Source: Vanessa cardui (lineage: Eukaryota > Arthropoda > Insecta > Lepidoptera > Nymphalidae). Taken from it: 64,000 nt of DNA. Below are positions 1-9,559 of the stretch, piece by piece (position 1 is the stretch's first letter; each line of letters starts with the position of its first letter). The notes below the pieces were generated by a model, which had not been told where the DNA came from, searched no databases, and saw only the letters and a program-made list of their open reading frames with translations. The stretch lies in the NCBI RefSeq assembly GCF_905220365.1, contig NC_061126.1:620001-684000 (forward strand), written 5' to 3'. The translations under genes were made by a program, and so were the position numbers.

Positions 1-15
1 ATTAACCTTGCCATT
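1..15 (-). CDS. Possible next TMTC1-like exon, cut by window edge
   Basis: On the minus strand, a pyrimidine-rich tract ending CCTTCAG lies at 16-28 and would be an acceptor. The first base after it would complete AGA (Arg) with the phase-2 end of the exon at 444-598, followed by Met-Ala-Arg-Leu. Only 15 bases are visible, so this could be chance. Confidence 0.3.
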
Positions 16-443
16 CTGAAGGAATGGTAAAAATCTAAACAATTGTTTAATTTTACTAGCTTATTTATAACAAATTCTATCAAAGTTTTATGAAAGTGAA
101 CTATAAGACACAGTCGTATAAAGAAAAACGACTATGGCCTTTTTCAGCGGCATTTCTCTGTCATTCTTTTTCTATCAGTTTTTTTTATGGATGGTTTTAT
201 GTTTAAGTTATTTTATGACATTGTTTTAATTCGAGATTATATTTTTGTTTTCATTTTATCGTAAAACGTTATCAATTTATTAAAAGAGTGAAAGTAATTT
301 CCTTCCAACTGTGAATCCCACGAAGCTTTTTTTTGTTTGGTTGTTTTCAAATAATATAAGTGTAAAAAGGTATAATACCTTATTTGCACACCAAGGTTTC
401 ATTATTCGCTGAGAAATTGAATGATATTTTTTAACATACATAC

Positions 444-598
444 CTTGTAAGAAGTTGCAACAGTCTGGCTCTTTGGCCCGCACTCCTCAATATTAAGCAC
501 GCTGCGCGTAAAGACGGCAACGCGCCACGCTCGCCGTCTCTGTCGAGGGACAGCCGTATACCTGATGTGTAATAGGCCAGTGATAATGGCCAGAGACC
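444..598 (-). CDS. TMTC1: TMTC1-like exon: C-terminal helices, last confident exon
   Basis: This 155-bp exon is read in the frame set by the phase-1 intron before it: LWPLSLAYYTSGIRLSLDRD, GERGALPSLRAACLILRSAG, QRARLLQLLT. That frame is open across the exon, and the product looks like a helical TPR tail. The overlapping frame that starts RSLAIITGLL is also open but is out of phase with the upstream exon. The acceptor is CTTTTCAG and the donor is GTATGT. It exits in phase 2, so coding continues downstream. Confidence 0.8.
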
Positions 599-774
599 TG
601 AAAAGTTGAAATATTTCGTTATAATATATAGGTAGGTAGGCTGAGTCAGCTACAGTTATCACAGGAGATACAAAGAACCCTTTATCTTAGAACCAGTAGT
701 TCCTCACCATTGTCCTTATGTTGCTCATAGTTTATAGAGTGTCTATGAATTTGGTTGGTATAATCAATAAAATG

Positions 775-945
775 AGTGGCGAGGTGGCCCAGTGATAATT
801 GCAGGTACAAATCCAGCCAAGTATCACTAAGTTTTATGTGTGCTTAACTTGTATTTATAATTTATCTCATGGTCGATGGTAAAGCAAAATATCGTTAGGA
901 AATCTGCATGCATCACTAATTCCCGAAGTGGTGGAATAAGCTCTT
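775..945 (+). repeat. SINE family A (tRNA-derived), degraded
   Basis: A weathered copy with an A-box-like GAGGTGGCCCAGTG and the conserved GTGCTTAA, ATTTATAATTTATCTC and CGTTAGGAAATCTGCATG segments. It lies in the intron between exons 444-598 and 1058-1257. Confidence 0.6.
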
Positions 946-1057
946 TGCCTTTTTCTTGAAAGTAAAGATGTCTTTCAAGAAAGAGGCAAAGAAGTAGCAT
1001 CACAGTTTCAAACTGTTAATCAATAGATAAAAACAAATAAACATTATGTTTTTGTAC

Positions 1058-1257
1058 CTCTTCCTTTTAACCAGTTTCCATACAGATGATAATGTTCCCA
1101 ATTTTTCGGTTCCAAATCCAATAATTTTTCCAAAGTCGTTCTTTTTTCGCTTTCAGGAGTGATGTGCAACAACTCTAAATGTGCTTGTACGAAACGAGGT
1201 TCTAATGATATGCATCGTTCTAGCATTTTCAAAGATTCCGCTATTCGATTCTTCTTC
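1058..1257 (-). CDS. TMTC1: TMTC1-like exon: TPR units
   Basis: This 200-bp exon reads KKNRIAESLKMLERCISLEP, RFVQAHLELLHI, TPESEKRTTLEKLLDLEPKN and WEHYHLYGNWLKGR. It carries the second helix of one TPR, the A-helix of another, and a later TPR beginning near EPKNWEHYHLYG. The acceptor is TTTCAG, immediately next to an ATCAA-rich LINE tail, and the donor is GTACAA. It enters in phase 2 and exits in phase 1, which fixes the frame of the next exon. Confidence 0.88.
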
Positions 1258-1260
1258 CTG

Positions 1261-1375
1261 AAACAATCAATCAAATCAAATCAAATCAAAATAAACTTTT
1301 AGTAACGTAACGTAGGCTTTTACAAGCACTTTTGAATCGTCATTTTACAACCAAGTGAAGCTACCACCGGTAATA
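1261..1375 (-). repeat. LINE 3' end fragment (ATCAAA tail)
   Basis: The run of ATCAA(A) units followed by AATAAACTTTTAG, GGCTTTTACAAGCACTTTTG and AAGTGAAGCTACCACCGGT matches the 3' end of the minus-strand LINE at 27000-28516. The tail abuts the acceptor of the exon at 1058-1257. Confidence 0.75.
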
Positions 1376-2462
1376 TACACCTTGTCAGTGTTATTTAATT
1401 AAGTATGTTCTCATCAACTATTAAAGTGTGATTTGAAAACACACAGACAATTCACACTTAGAGTAAATTTGCAAATTAACTCCAGTAGAGTGAATACGGT
1501 AGAACTGAATTAAATGTCATATTCATTACGAACTACATTACAGACACGGCTTCGCAAACTTGTGAAAGTAACTGATTTGCTATCGCAGAAAAGAATCTAT
1601 CTCTTTGTCAAATTTTATCCAGTTGTTCTGGTAATTTACTATCAAATATCCATCCATCCAACCTTTCACAATTATAAAATTTAAGATAAGACTAGATGTT
1701 CTTTGAGTCTTACTTCACGTGAAATATATTTTGTCCATATTTTTTTTGGATCAATTACGTAACAAGATAATCTTAAATTCATAACGAATGCTTAATTAGT
1801 CTCGTTTGAGTAAAATTTAATTTGATAATAACAGATTATGTCTTGTTCTATCTAGATTATCATCATATTATGTTAAAATCTATTACCTTTTTTAAATCTG
1901 ATGTTAATTTAGATAAATTGCGCTTAGACATATTCAACATTGAGCAAGAAATTTAAATTGAATTAGATAAGAATCCTTTATAGTGTTTAGATAGCAAGGA
2001 TAGTGCTCCCTTTATCAGTCATGTCCTGCAACTATAGCGAAAATAAATAAAATGTTAATCCAATGACGTCAATGTAGTGTAAATATATTGCCTGCTCTTT
2101 TGTTGTACGATTACGTAGGTACGATATGCATTTGTGCCCATTTGCGTTAAAAGGATACAAGGAATTTTAATACGTTTGGTAGTGATAGAAAAATCATGAT
2201 AAAACAATAGGAAACCTGCATGGGTCATATTTGAATGATATTCTCCCACATACACCCACAGCCTGGAGGAAATATCTAAGTTGCATTTACTTCAAAATTA
2301 GCAGACTGTTACATATTGACTACGTTGTTATTTGAAAAAGTTCAGAAACTGATTGAATCATACTCATGTCCTATGAATGAATTCTTTATTTCTGTCGCAC
2401 TCAACGTTTTAAATTTGTCATAGGTGTATGTCTAGACTTGTACGCTTAAGAAAAAAAGTTAC
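1376..2462. other. Intron sequence, nothing recognised
   Basis: AT-rich intron between TMTC1-like exons. No repeat copy or coding segment was recognised. Confidence 0.5.
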
Positions 2463-2606
2463 CTGTAAAGCTTAGCCAAATTATAATGAGCATTGACGTG
2501 GTCTCTGTTATACTTTAGCGCTTGCAGGAAATGGTGTTCAGCGCGCCCCGATGCCAGCACCAGCGTGCCAAGATTATTGTGAGCACTTGCGTAGCTTGGC
2601 CATAAT
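2463..2606 (-). CDS. TMTC1: TMTC1-like exon: second and third TPR units
   Basis: This 144-bp exon reads LWPSYASAHNNLGTLVLASG, RAEHHFLQALKYNRDH and VNAHYNLAKLY. It contains ASAHNNLGTL, a TPR unit shorter than 34 residues as in TMTC1, and the first helix of another TPR. The acceptor is ATTACAG and the donor is GTAACT; both borders are phase 2, and 144 bp makes it a symmetric 48-codon exon. Confidence 0.9.
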
Positions 2607-3035
2607 CTGTAATTCGATAAGAACTTTTTATTATTAATGTTCAATAATATTTATGGTAGAATAGATTTGATGTTTGGTTAATCATCATATATTATCATCA
2701 TATTATTATACAGTTACTGTTTTTAATAACATTTATTATTATCTGAATATGTTTTGTGAAAATTTAGGGTTAATAAGAGATAAAATGAGCTACCGAGTGA
2801 ATTTACCAGAACTGTAGATAAATTATAACGATATTTTTCTAACGTAATTATGTAAACGTTTCATTTTATTTATTTATGTAAGATTGACGAGCGAAATATG
2901 GCTCACTGGGTTATATGTCTCCGGCCATACCATGCTACCCTAAGAAGAAACTAGTCAAAATAAGTATCTCTTATTTGGATATACACATTATAATCTTATA
3001 TGAAAGAGGTTTAATGATAGTTTAAATGAAGAAGT

Positions 3036-3272
3036 ATCTATAATAATAAATAAATAAATAAATAAATATGAGACAACATCACATGCATTACTCTGACCCC
3101 AATGTAAGTAGCTTAAGCACTTGTGTTATGGAAAATCAGAAGTAACGACGGTACTACAAACACCCAGACCCAAGACAACAAAGAAAACTAGTGGTAACCT
3201 ACATCGACTCGGCCGGGAATCGAATCGAACACATGAAAACCGGTGTACACACCACTCGACCACGGAGGTCGT
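3036..3272 (-). repeat. SINE family B (tRNA-derived), inverted
   Basis: The AATA-repeat tail at about 3041-3069 is followed by the inverted body (GAGACAACATCACATGCATT, AGTAACGACGGTACTACAAA) and a tRNA-like head containing ACCGGTGTACACACCACTC and GACCACGGAGG. The same family occurs at 8925, 39104, 43440 and 46565. Confidence 0.75.
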
Positions 3273-3322
3273 GTATGTATGTATATATTGTATTATTACT
3301 TATACATATATTGTAATGTTAC

Positions 3323-3457
3323 TTATATCGCTTTTCAACGTACTTGAGTGCTTCCTTATAGTGATGGATGGCGTTTTCTTGTTGTTCGACGTCTTTTAAG
3401 AAATTAGCGAAATTGTAATGTAATTTCGCGTTATGTGGCAGGACCGCGAGATCAGCT
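3323..3457 (-). CDS. TMTC1: TMTC1-like exon: first TPR unit
   Basis: This 135-bp exon reads ADLAVLPHNAKLHYNFANFL, KDVEQQENAIHHYKEALKY and VEKRY. The P-x-N-A-K-x-H-Y-N-F-A-N-F-L-K start and A-I-x-H-Y-x-x-A-L-K match a TPR helix pair and the opening TPR of TMTC1. The acceptor is TTTGCAG and the donor is GTAACA; both borders are phase 2. It begins about 50 bp from an inverted SINE at 3036-3272 in the following intron. Confidence 0.88.
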
Positions 3458-3540
3458 CTGCAAACAATCAAATGTGAAGATGTTATAATTTAACCAGTCT
3501 ATTTTATAAATTCCAGTTTAGGAATTTTAATATAGCTTAC

Positions 3541-3705
3541 TTAAGTAAAGTTTCCCTTGTTCTCCAATCTCGATTCCTCAGATATGTCCGAGCAGCACTC
3601 GCCGCAACGAGCACTACAAAGCTGAGTACCAGCAACCTGCGACCTCCCGTTCCTCGCTTCCAGATCAGCTGAACTCCATAGACCGTGATTACCACTGAAC
3701 CAAAA
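3541..3705 (-). CDS. TMTC1: TMTC1-like exon: last membrane helices
   Basis: This 165-bp exon reads FGSVVITVYGVQLIWKRGTG, then a second hydrophobic helix LLVLSFVVLVAASAARTYLR, and ends NRDWRTRETLL. The W-R-x-R-E-x-L stretch precedes the TPR region in TMTC proteins. The acceptor is CATTTCAG and the donor is GTAAGC; both ends are phase 2. Confidence 0.9.
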   Translation of the reverse strand, partial: FWFSGNHGLWSSADLEARNGRSQVAGTQLCSARCGECCSDISEESRLENKGNFT

Positions 3706-4337
3706 CTGAAATGAGACGGATATAATGTTAAGTGACCTTGAAACAAAAAACTAGCGATGAAAAGATTATCGTTTATTTTATGTGTTTAAGAGTGCTTATA
3801 AATATTGCTATAGAAACAACGTTCAAAAATACTTTAAATTATATTATGTTGCATATTTCCATTAACATTGCCTAACATTTTTATAGAATTAAATGCGATT
3901 AGTCACGATAGATAGGCATCATATATTACATATAACTACATATACAGATACAATATATTTATCTGTTTTATCAGTAGACATTGTAATTGTAAGAAGTAAG
4001 GCAATAGTAGCCTTACAATTCCGCCTCATATCTAGATATGTGACCCATGCAGGTCAGGTGCAGGGACGTAAGAGAATCGTTTCCTTAATATAGTAATATT
4101 TTAGAATTATTTATAATGGAAGGAATATTTTGCATTTTTTATATTTAGCGACAGAATTGTAATAAATGAAATGTATCCCAATTACGGATTTAACAAAGAA
4201 AACTTATTCTAATTTAATACACTGACATGATTATATAGGTTATATTTAGTACAATATGTGATGTTACGCTATATTTACATAAATTTAAGACAAAGTGAAT
4301 AAAAATTACAATATGATTACCTTAAAAACCGCATTAC
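3706..4337. other. Intron sequence, nothing recognised
   Basis: AT-rich intron. It contains a short open frame on the plus strand at 3893-4093 with no recognisable homology. Confidence 0.5.
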
Positions 4338-4459
4338 CTTGGTATATAGAGTACTCGTTCAGCTACTACGAAGCCGACGGTGACCAACATATTGGAAGCA
4401 GGAAGGTAAGGAATGACTAAGAGCATCAGACCAACAACCAAAGGCGTGTGACGTTGAAG
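4338..4459 (-). CDS. TMTC1: TMTC1-like exon: YLPASN and GFVVAERVLYIPS motifs
   Basis: This 122-bp exon reads LQRHTPLVVGLMLLVIPYLP, ASNMLVTV, then GFVVAERVLYIPS. PASN followed by GFVVAERVLYxPS is the strongest single TMTC signature in the window. The acceptor is TTTTAG and the donor is GTAATG. It enters in phase 0 and exits in phase 2, with AG plus T from the next exon completing Ser. The exon is too short to stand out as an open frame and was placed by motif and splice phase. Confidence 0.9.
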
Positions 4460-4615
4460 CTAAAACAATACATTATCAAAACATAATTTAGTCCCAAAAT
4501 TAATTTAAATTGTCTTTGAAAATAATAAGCCGTCAAGACAAAGTTTTGGTGCCGAGTTTAATTTAATCTTAATTAAAAACAAAAAGACAATTATAATTGA
4601 ACACAAACATTAATA

Positions 4616-4937
4616 GTCGAGATGGCCCAGTGGTTAGAACGCGTGCATCTTAACCGATGGTTGCGGGTTCAAACCCAGGCAGGCACCGCTGATTCAAGTG
4701 CTTAATTTATCTTTATAATTCATCTCGTGCTCAGCGGTGAAGGAAAACATCGTGAGGAAACCTGCATGTGACAAATTTCATAGAAATCCTGCCACATGTG
4801 CATTCCACCAACCCGCATTGGAACAGCGTGGTGGAATATGTTCCAAACCTCTCCACTGCTGGGCTAAAGGCCTCCTCAAACGGAGAGGAGGCCTTTAGCC
4901 CAGCAGTGGGAATTTACAGGCTGTTGTTGATTGATTG
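4616..4937 (+). repeat. SINE family A, near full length, with internal foldback
   Basis: The head GAGATGGCCCAGTGGTTAGA (A box) and GCGGGTTCAAACCCAGGC (B box) mark a pol III tRNA-like promoter. The body ends in ACAGGCTGTTGTTGATTGATT. ATTAATA occurs on both sides (4609-4615 and 4938-4944) and may be a short target-site duplication. The 3' part is rearranged into a perfect 25-bp inverted repeat. Confidence 0.9.
4853..4909. repeat. Perfect 25-bp inverted repeat inside SINE
   Basis: Arms 4853-4877 and 4885-4909 are exact reverse complements with a 7-base spacer. Other copies in the window have only the right arm, so the left arm replaces the usual AACCTTCTCCT region. Confidence 0.9.
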
Positions 4938-5014
4938 ATTAATAAAATACTTCCACAAATGTAATTAGTTAGGAGTACACGGTTTTCGATGTGTTTATTT
5001 GTAATTAAAACTAC

Positions 5015-5204
5015 CTCTAAGTCCATTAGGCATCTATAGGACAGAGCAAGCAGCGCTATCAATGCTGCGCACGTCACCAAATTCCTAGGATCCCACCCAC
5101 TAGTAATCAATGGTATTGATCCCATTTGCCAGTCGTGGCTTAGAGTCCACGGACAAAGCAGCAACCACCAGTTAAAGGCCGCTAAATAGCAGAAGGTCAT
5201 CAAT
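5015..5204 (-). CDS. TMTC1: TMTC1-like exon: core of DUF1736
   Basis: This 190-bp exon carries the DUF1736 core, LMTFCYLAAFNWWLLLCPW, followed by HDWQMGSIPLITSGWDPRNL and a hydrophobic helix VTCAALIALLALSYRCL. The DWQMGSIPL and WDPRNL pieces resemble TMTC1 more than TMTC3 or TMTC4 as I recall them. The acceptor is ATATTTCAG and the donor is GTAGTT. It enters in phase 2 and exits in phase 0 after Glu (gag). Confidence 0.9.
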
Positions 5205-5386
5205 CTGAAATATAATATTTAATAATTAATTCAACAACGATCATTGTTCTTATCTTCTTTCCGCCATTAAAGTTAAAAATGAAAACCTACAATTATTTTA
5301 TTACAATAAAAACTGACATTGCGTAAAAATTATAATAAATGAAGTTCAAATTAATTCAAATTTTTCTTTTTTTATACATAAGTTAC

Positions 5387-5557
5387 CTGATTGTAATCGA
5401 AGGATGGAAAGCAGGAGGATTATCCTGTGCGGAGAAAGCCGGTAGTGATCCTTGCAGCAAAGCTAACCTAGCTATGGCCAACAGCAGAAGAACTAACAGG
5501 CCCTTTCCCACTCTCCCCCAAACATTCTCACTTTTCCAGCGACATTTCGCCGGTGAC
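5387..5557 (-). CDS. TMTC1: TMTC1-like exon: helix and start of DUF1736
   Basis: This 171-bp exon encodes SPAKCRWKSENVWGRVGK, a Leu-rich membrane helix (LLVLLLLAIARLALL), then the beginning of DUF1736 with SAQDNPPAFHPSITI. The D-N-P motif is typical of the domain. The acceptor is CCTTTTCCAG and the donor is GTAACT; both ends are phase 2. The last codon is completed to Arg by the first base of the exon at 5015-5204. Confidence 0.88.
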
Positions 5558-5736
5558 CTGGAAAAGGATAAATCTAATTATGTCTTAAAGGTAAAACATT
5601 AATAAAATAGACGATATCATCATTTTAAAACGTTTTCATTTGTACCTAAATTGATGAATTAATACTAAACTGGTTATGCCACTAGCTTTAACATATAAAA
5701 TATCATATTTCTTAGTAACATCTTAACTATAAATAC

Positions 5737-5871
5737 CTCGTTAATGAGCTCCAACTACGATATATATCAAAAGCTAAGTTGAACAGAAGTGCTGTTAGTC
5801 CTGTTTCTTTAGCCAGCATACTAAGAGCAGCCAGGACCACGCTTGACCATACTCTTCTCCTGCTTGATGAC
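5737..5871 (-). CDS. TMTC1: TMTC1-like exon: MLAKETGLT membrane segment
   Basis: This 135-bp exon reads SSSRRRVW, then a hydrophobic helix with ALSMLAKETGLTALLFN and an end at RSWSSLT. The KETG-containing segment is conserved across TMTC1-4. The acceptor is CATTACAG and the donor is GTATTT. Both borders are phase 2. The basic RRR cluster before the helix suggests a membrane topology signal. Confidence 0.9.
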
Positions 5872-6842
5872 CTGTAATGATAACATCTCATCAGTGATAA
5901 ATTTTCGTAATAGAGTTCATCAGCTGCCCATATTCGTCCACTGCTGGACAAAGACCTCTCCAAATACACGCCACTGTGATCTTTCGAATATATATTTGGT
6001 GTAAATAAGATTTCGTGAAGTAATGTTCGAATTCGTAATACAATTACTGGCAATTTGTAACCTTTGGGGAGGCTTAATATCATGCGTCAGCAAAGTTTAT
6101 AAACCTTCGCCATACTTGACATTCTTTCGCCTTTGCCTGACAAGTTTCGAAAACAAGGGACGAAGTCGGTAACAATATTATGGAAGTAGTCGTAAGTGAG
6201 CAAACTATTCGCACGACATTAAAAGTCTATTTGCATGGGCTCTTTAGATGTCGCGAGGGAATTCTTGGACTGGAAAACGTGTCTACTTTAGTTGCACAAC
6301 AACAATATAAAAACAAATAAAATTATTTAAACTTGTGAAACAGTCAAGGATCTATTTTCAGTGGATTCTTTGACCGAACTATACATTTTGTAGTACATAA
6401 TTCTGCCAATATTTGAAATAATTATTTTGATATTGGGCAAAAAAAAACATTTGCTATTAAATTATCATTATCAAATCCATATATTATATTCTTGTTACCT
6501 GTGTTAGCTACCACAGTCGAGAGTTGCAGTACAGAAAATTTTTGGGCGTATCATCATAATGAAGCTACTCACGAAAAATTACCTTGATAGTAATCAAGTC
6601 CTAAAATAGACCGTGGATCCCGGACTAAAAATAATATTTTCATAGAAGTTTTTCTTTTAAATATAAACTTAAAATAAAGAAAAATCGAGTAAAAATTAAA
6701 AATGAAATTCTAAATTTGACTAAACAGTAGGTGTTGATTGTTTAATCTTTGAACACTTAGTATATTTTACGGAAAAATAAAATACTGTGAATTGCGTTAT
6801 CTCCACAACTATTACATTATGAAGAAAATACAAAATACTAAC
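5872..6842. other. Intron sequence, nothing recognised
   Basis: AT-rich intron between TMTC1-like exons at 5737-5871 and 6843-6916. No repeat family member was recognised. Confidence 0.5.
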
Positions 6843-6916
6843 CCATGATAAAGGAGAAGGGATAAGAGGAAGAACACGCAAGCCAAAACGTCAGCACGAC
6901 CCACCACACCAGCAAC
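6843..6916 (-). CDS. TMTC1: TMTC1-like exon: VVGRAD region
   Basis: This 74-bp exon reads VAGVVGRADVLACVFFLLSL and on to LLYHG. VAGVVGRAD is a hallmark of TMTC proteins and is followed by a membrane segment. The acceptor is CTTTCAG and the donor is GTTAGT. It enters in phase 0 from the exon at 57830-58007, across an intron of about 50.9 kb, and leaves in phase 2. Reading frame and motif continuity across the intron support the join despite the distance. Confidence 0.9.
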
Positions 6917-6964
6917 CTGAAAGAGAAAGGAAGAAAATTTAGAAAATTGATGACGAAATATCAG

Positions 6965-7160
6965 AACAAAATATTATAAATGTGAAAGTACGTAGTCTGT
7001 CTGTCTCCGCTCTTTCACGACCAAACCGAAACGAATATAATTTTATGAAAATTGGTATGAAGCAAACTTGAATCCAAGGAAAGACATAAACTATTTTTGC
7101 CTAACACATGACAACCAACCTCCTAAAACGCGAGCAAAGCCACGGGTGACAAATAGTCTT
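6965..7160 (-). repeat. Interspersed repeat family F, inverted
   Basis: Inverted copy of a repeat whose forward form at 13685-13870 begins with TCGCCCGCGAC and ends TTTCGCATTTATAATGTTAG. Here ATTATAAATGTGAAAGTA starts the copy and GCGAGCAAAGCCACGGGTGAC ends it. It occurs in the first 50 bp downstream of the exon acceptor side at 6916. Confidence 0.6.
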
Positions 7161-7576
7161 CTATGATCATCAATCAAGCAATTACATTGTTTTACCAGAC
7201 AATAAATAATTACGCCTATATGCTATTAATGAGACCATAATTTTTAAAACCAATTCCGTAATCTACACTTAAGGCAACATATCCACCAACACACCCACGT
7301 AAATGCCTCTAAACATTTAATTTAAGCCCGTAGCGCCTACTGCGCAATTAAGGAGGCCCTAACTGCATTAGGATTTCGTTTATCCGTTCCAAACGGGACA
7401 GTTTATCTGCAAAAGGCCATTAGGAATATAACTAGAGGCATTTAAATATTGCCCAAAATACGGCCAACGAGATACAATAAAAGTTTATTTACTTTATTGT
7501 CAAGAATTACCTTTCTTAACGTCCAAGCTATTGCGTTTATTATTTTTGAATTTGTATATAAACTAAATTCATAAAA

Positions 7577-7833
7577 TGTCGAAATGGCCCAGTGGTTAGA
7601 ACGTGTGCATCTAAACCGATGATTGCGGGTTCAAACTCAGACAAGCGCCACTGAATATTCATATAAAAGAAAACATCGTGAGGAAATCTGCTTGGGTCTA
7701 ATTTCATCGAAATTCTGTCACATTTGTATTCTACCAAATCGCATTCGAACAGTATGGTGGAATATGTCTCTAACCTTCTCCTTAAAGGGAGAGGAGGCCT
7801 TAGCCCAACAGTGGGAAATTTACAGGTTGTAAA
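7577..7833 (+). repeat. SINE family A, internally shortened
   Basis: GAAATGGCCCAGTGGTTAGA and GCGGGTTCAAACTCAGACAA form the tRNA-like head. The ATTCATCTCGTGCTC part is missing, and the 3' end TAGCCCAACAGTGGGAAATT is present. Confidence 0.85.
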
Positions 7834-8304
7834 CGTAACGAAAAGTACATATTAAGATATCCTATGCTGAATTTATCCGTTTAAACCAGTTTTTCATCTA
7901 TATCTTTACGACAAAAATAAGCCTAGATTACGTTTCATTACAGAGACACAATTAACTTCAGTACATATATTATAAGACTCAAGATTTGTGAAAATTTAAA
8001 AAAGGCAAATGATAATTTTTTGTGTACCCATTAATCCGATCCCTTTAATTACGTACAGGCTGACAGACGGTAGGCGTGAGAATAATTTCAGCAAACGATA
8101 ATGTACAGTCGGCGACGTCAATTAGTACAATCAGGCGAATTAATTGCGAGCCGGAACCGCTCGTTACCCGGCCCTTTGTTGCAGATCAATTATTTTGTTT
8201 TAAACGTAGTTTATCGTTCTGTCTATAGACACAACTTTAATTATAAATTATACTCAATAATAAGATCTATTATGAGGACGCTTGCCTAACACAATTTGTT
8301 AACA

Positions 8305-8575
8305 GTGACCTTGGTAAGTATTTTATCATCAAAACGGTTTAGCACTACACAATTATTATTACATAGCATAAAACAAAGTCTTAGATCTTTAAAATTACGC
8401 AATGGATTTTGATGCGGTTTTTTTAATAGATAGATTGATTCAAGTGGAAGGTTTTTGTATATAATACATGGATATAGTAAAGAAAAATTCCTAACTTTAA
8501 AAGTTTCTAATGTGATATCGTTAGTAAATAAATTCCGTAGAATATTTAGCATCAGTAATGCACCCGTGTACGCAC
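8305..8575 (+). repeat. Helitron-like repeat family E, 3'-truncated
   Basis: Shares ATAAAACAAAGTC, TACGCAATGGATTTTGATGC and AGTAATGCACCCGTG with copies at 45830 and 55845, but breaks off before the terminal CTAG. Confidence 0.65.
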
Positions 8576-8924
8576 AATATGGGTTATAATTAACAAGCAC
8601 TATTATTTTTATTGTTACAACATACTTATACATTTTGTCATGATTCTATAGAATGATTGAATTAAAATTAACCACACACTTCCACTTCACTGACAAAACG
8701 CCCACCCACCCACAGTAGGTGTACGAAAACGATACGCACTTAAATATAACTAGTAGTCCTGTAACATATGAACGATATTGTTCGTTGGCATCTCAAGTTG
8801 TCGACTACGTAACACACGTCATTCTTTGTGAATGATTTGTTATTTTCCTTTGTGCGTCATTGTATTTTGTGTGTGTTTTATGGCATCGGTAGACGGACTG
8901 TCAAATGGGTCACCTGATTATTGA

Positions 8925-9130
8925 TTTATGATCACATACATTACTCTGATTCCTAAGTAGCTAAAGCACTTGTGGTTTTGTAAAATCAGAAGTAACGACG
9001 GTACCACAAATATCCAACATAGAAAACTAATGAACATTTTCTACATCGACTCAGCCGAGAATCGCACCCGGGATCTCGGATTGGCGAACGTACAAAAACC
9101 GGTGTACACACTACTCCACAACGGATTCTG
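8925..9130 (-). repeat. SINE family B, inverted
   Basis: Contains CACATACATTACTCTGATTC, TCAGAAGTAACGACGGTACC, GAATCGCACCCGGGATCTCG and the terminal ACCGGTGTACACACTACTCC. It is a diverged copy of the family at 3036-3272. Confidence 0.7.
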
Positions 9131-9329
9131 ATGACTGATGGGTGGTTGTAACAATTGTCCATACACATCGCCACCAGCCTTGAGAGCTGATAGTTTAAGA
9201 CTTGTGACTGCAGATTTCCAACATAATCGCAGAAAGCATCCAAAATGTTTCTGTTGCTAAATCTTTTTTTTTTTGATTAAGGAACGCTTATTTGCTAAAG
9301 CATATTATATAATTAGTGAGTTAATGATT

Positions 9330-9545
9330 GACAGCACACCTTGGGATTAAAACGATCACCTCCTAGATATTTCTTTTCATATTGAATGTACACATGTTAA
9401 TAATAAAATTGACAAATAAAAAGACTCTCTTAGTTTCTTTCGCCGGTTCTTCTAATGCCGAGTATTTTCCCAAGCCGGTGGTAGTGTTTAATTTGGCTAT
9501 CAATAAGTTAGTGTATTGCTTTTATATTGAATATAGGAATTTTAC
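9330..9545 (+). repeat. LINE 3' end fragment
   Basis: TTTCTTTCGCCGGTTCTTCT, then CAAGCCGGTGGTAGTG, corresponds to the GCCGGTTCTTCTCGG and AACCGGTGGTAGCTTC segment at the 3' end of the LINE at 27000-28516, here in sense orientation. A relative lies at 58490-58720. Confidence 0.6.
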
Positions 9546-9559
9546 TGTCTGTCCTACTC

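Noticed and set aside
402..662. Frame reading RSLAIITGLL across the exon at 444-598
   Set aside because: Out of phase with the phase-1 intron fixed by the exon at 1058-1257; the alternative frame ending QLLT is used.
4616..4690. tRNA gene call from A- and B-box matches
   Set aside because: The sequence is the head of a SINE with many copies; it lacks a proper tRNA cloverleaf and continues into the SINE body.
8286..8633. 115-codon minus-strand open frame
   Set aside because: Falls in a Helitron-like family E repeat; no domain and not conserved among copies.
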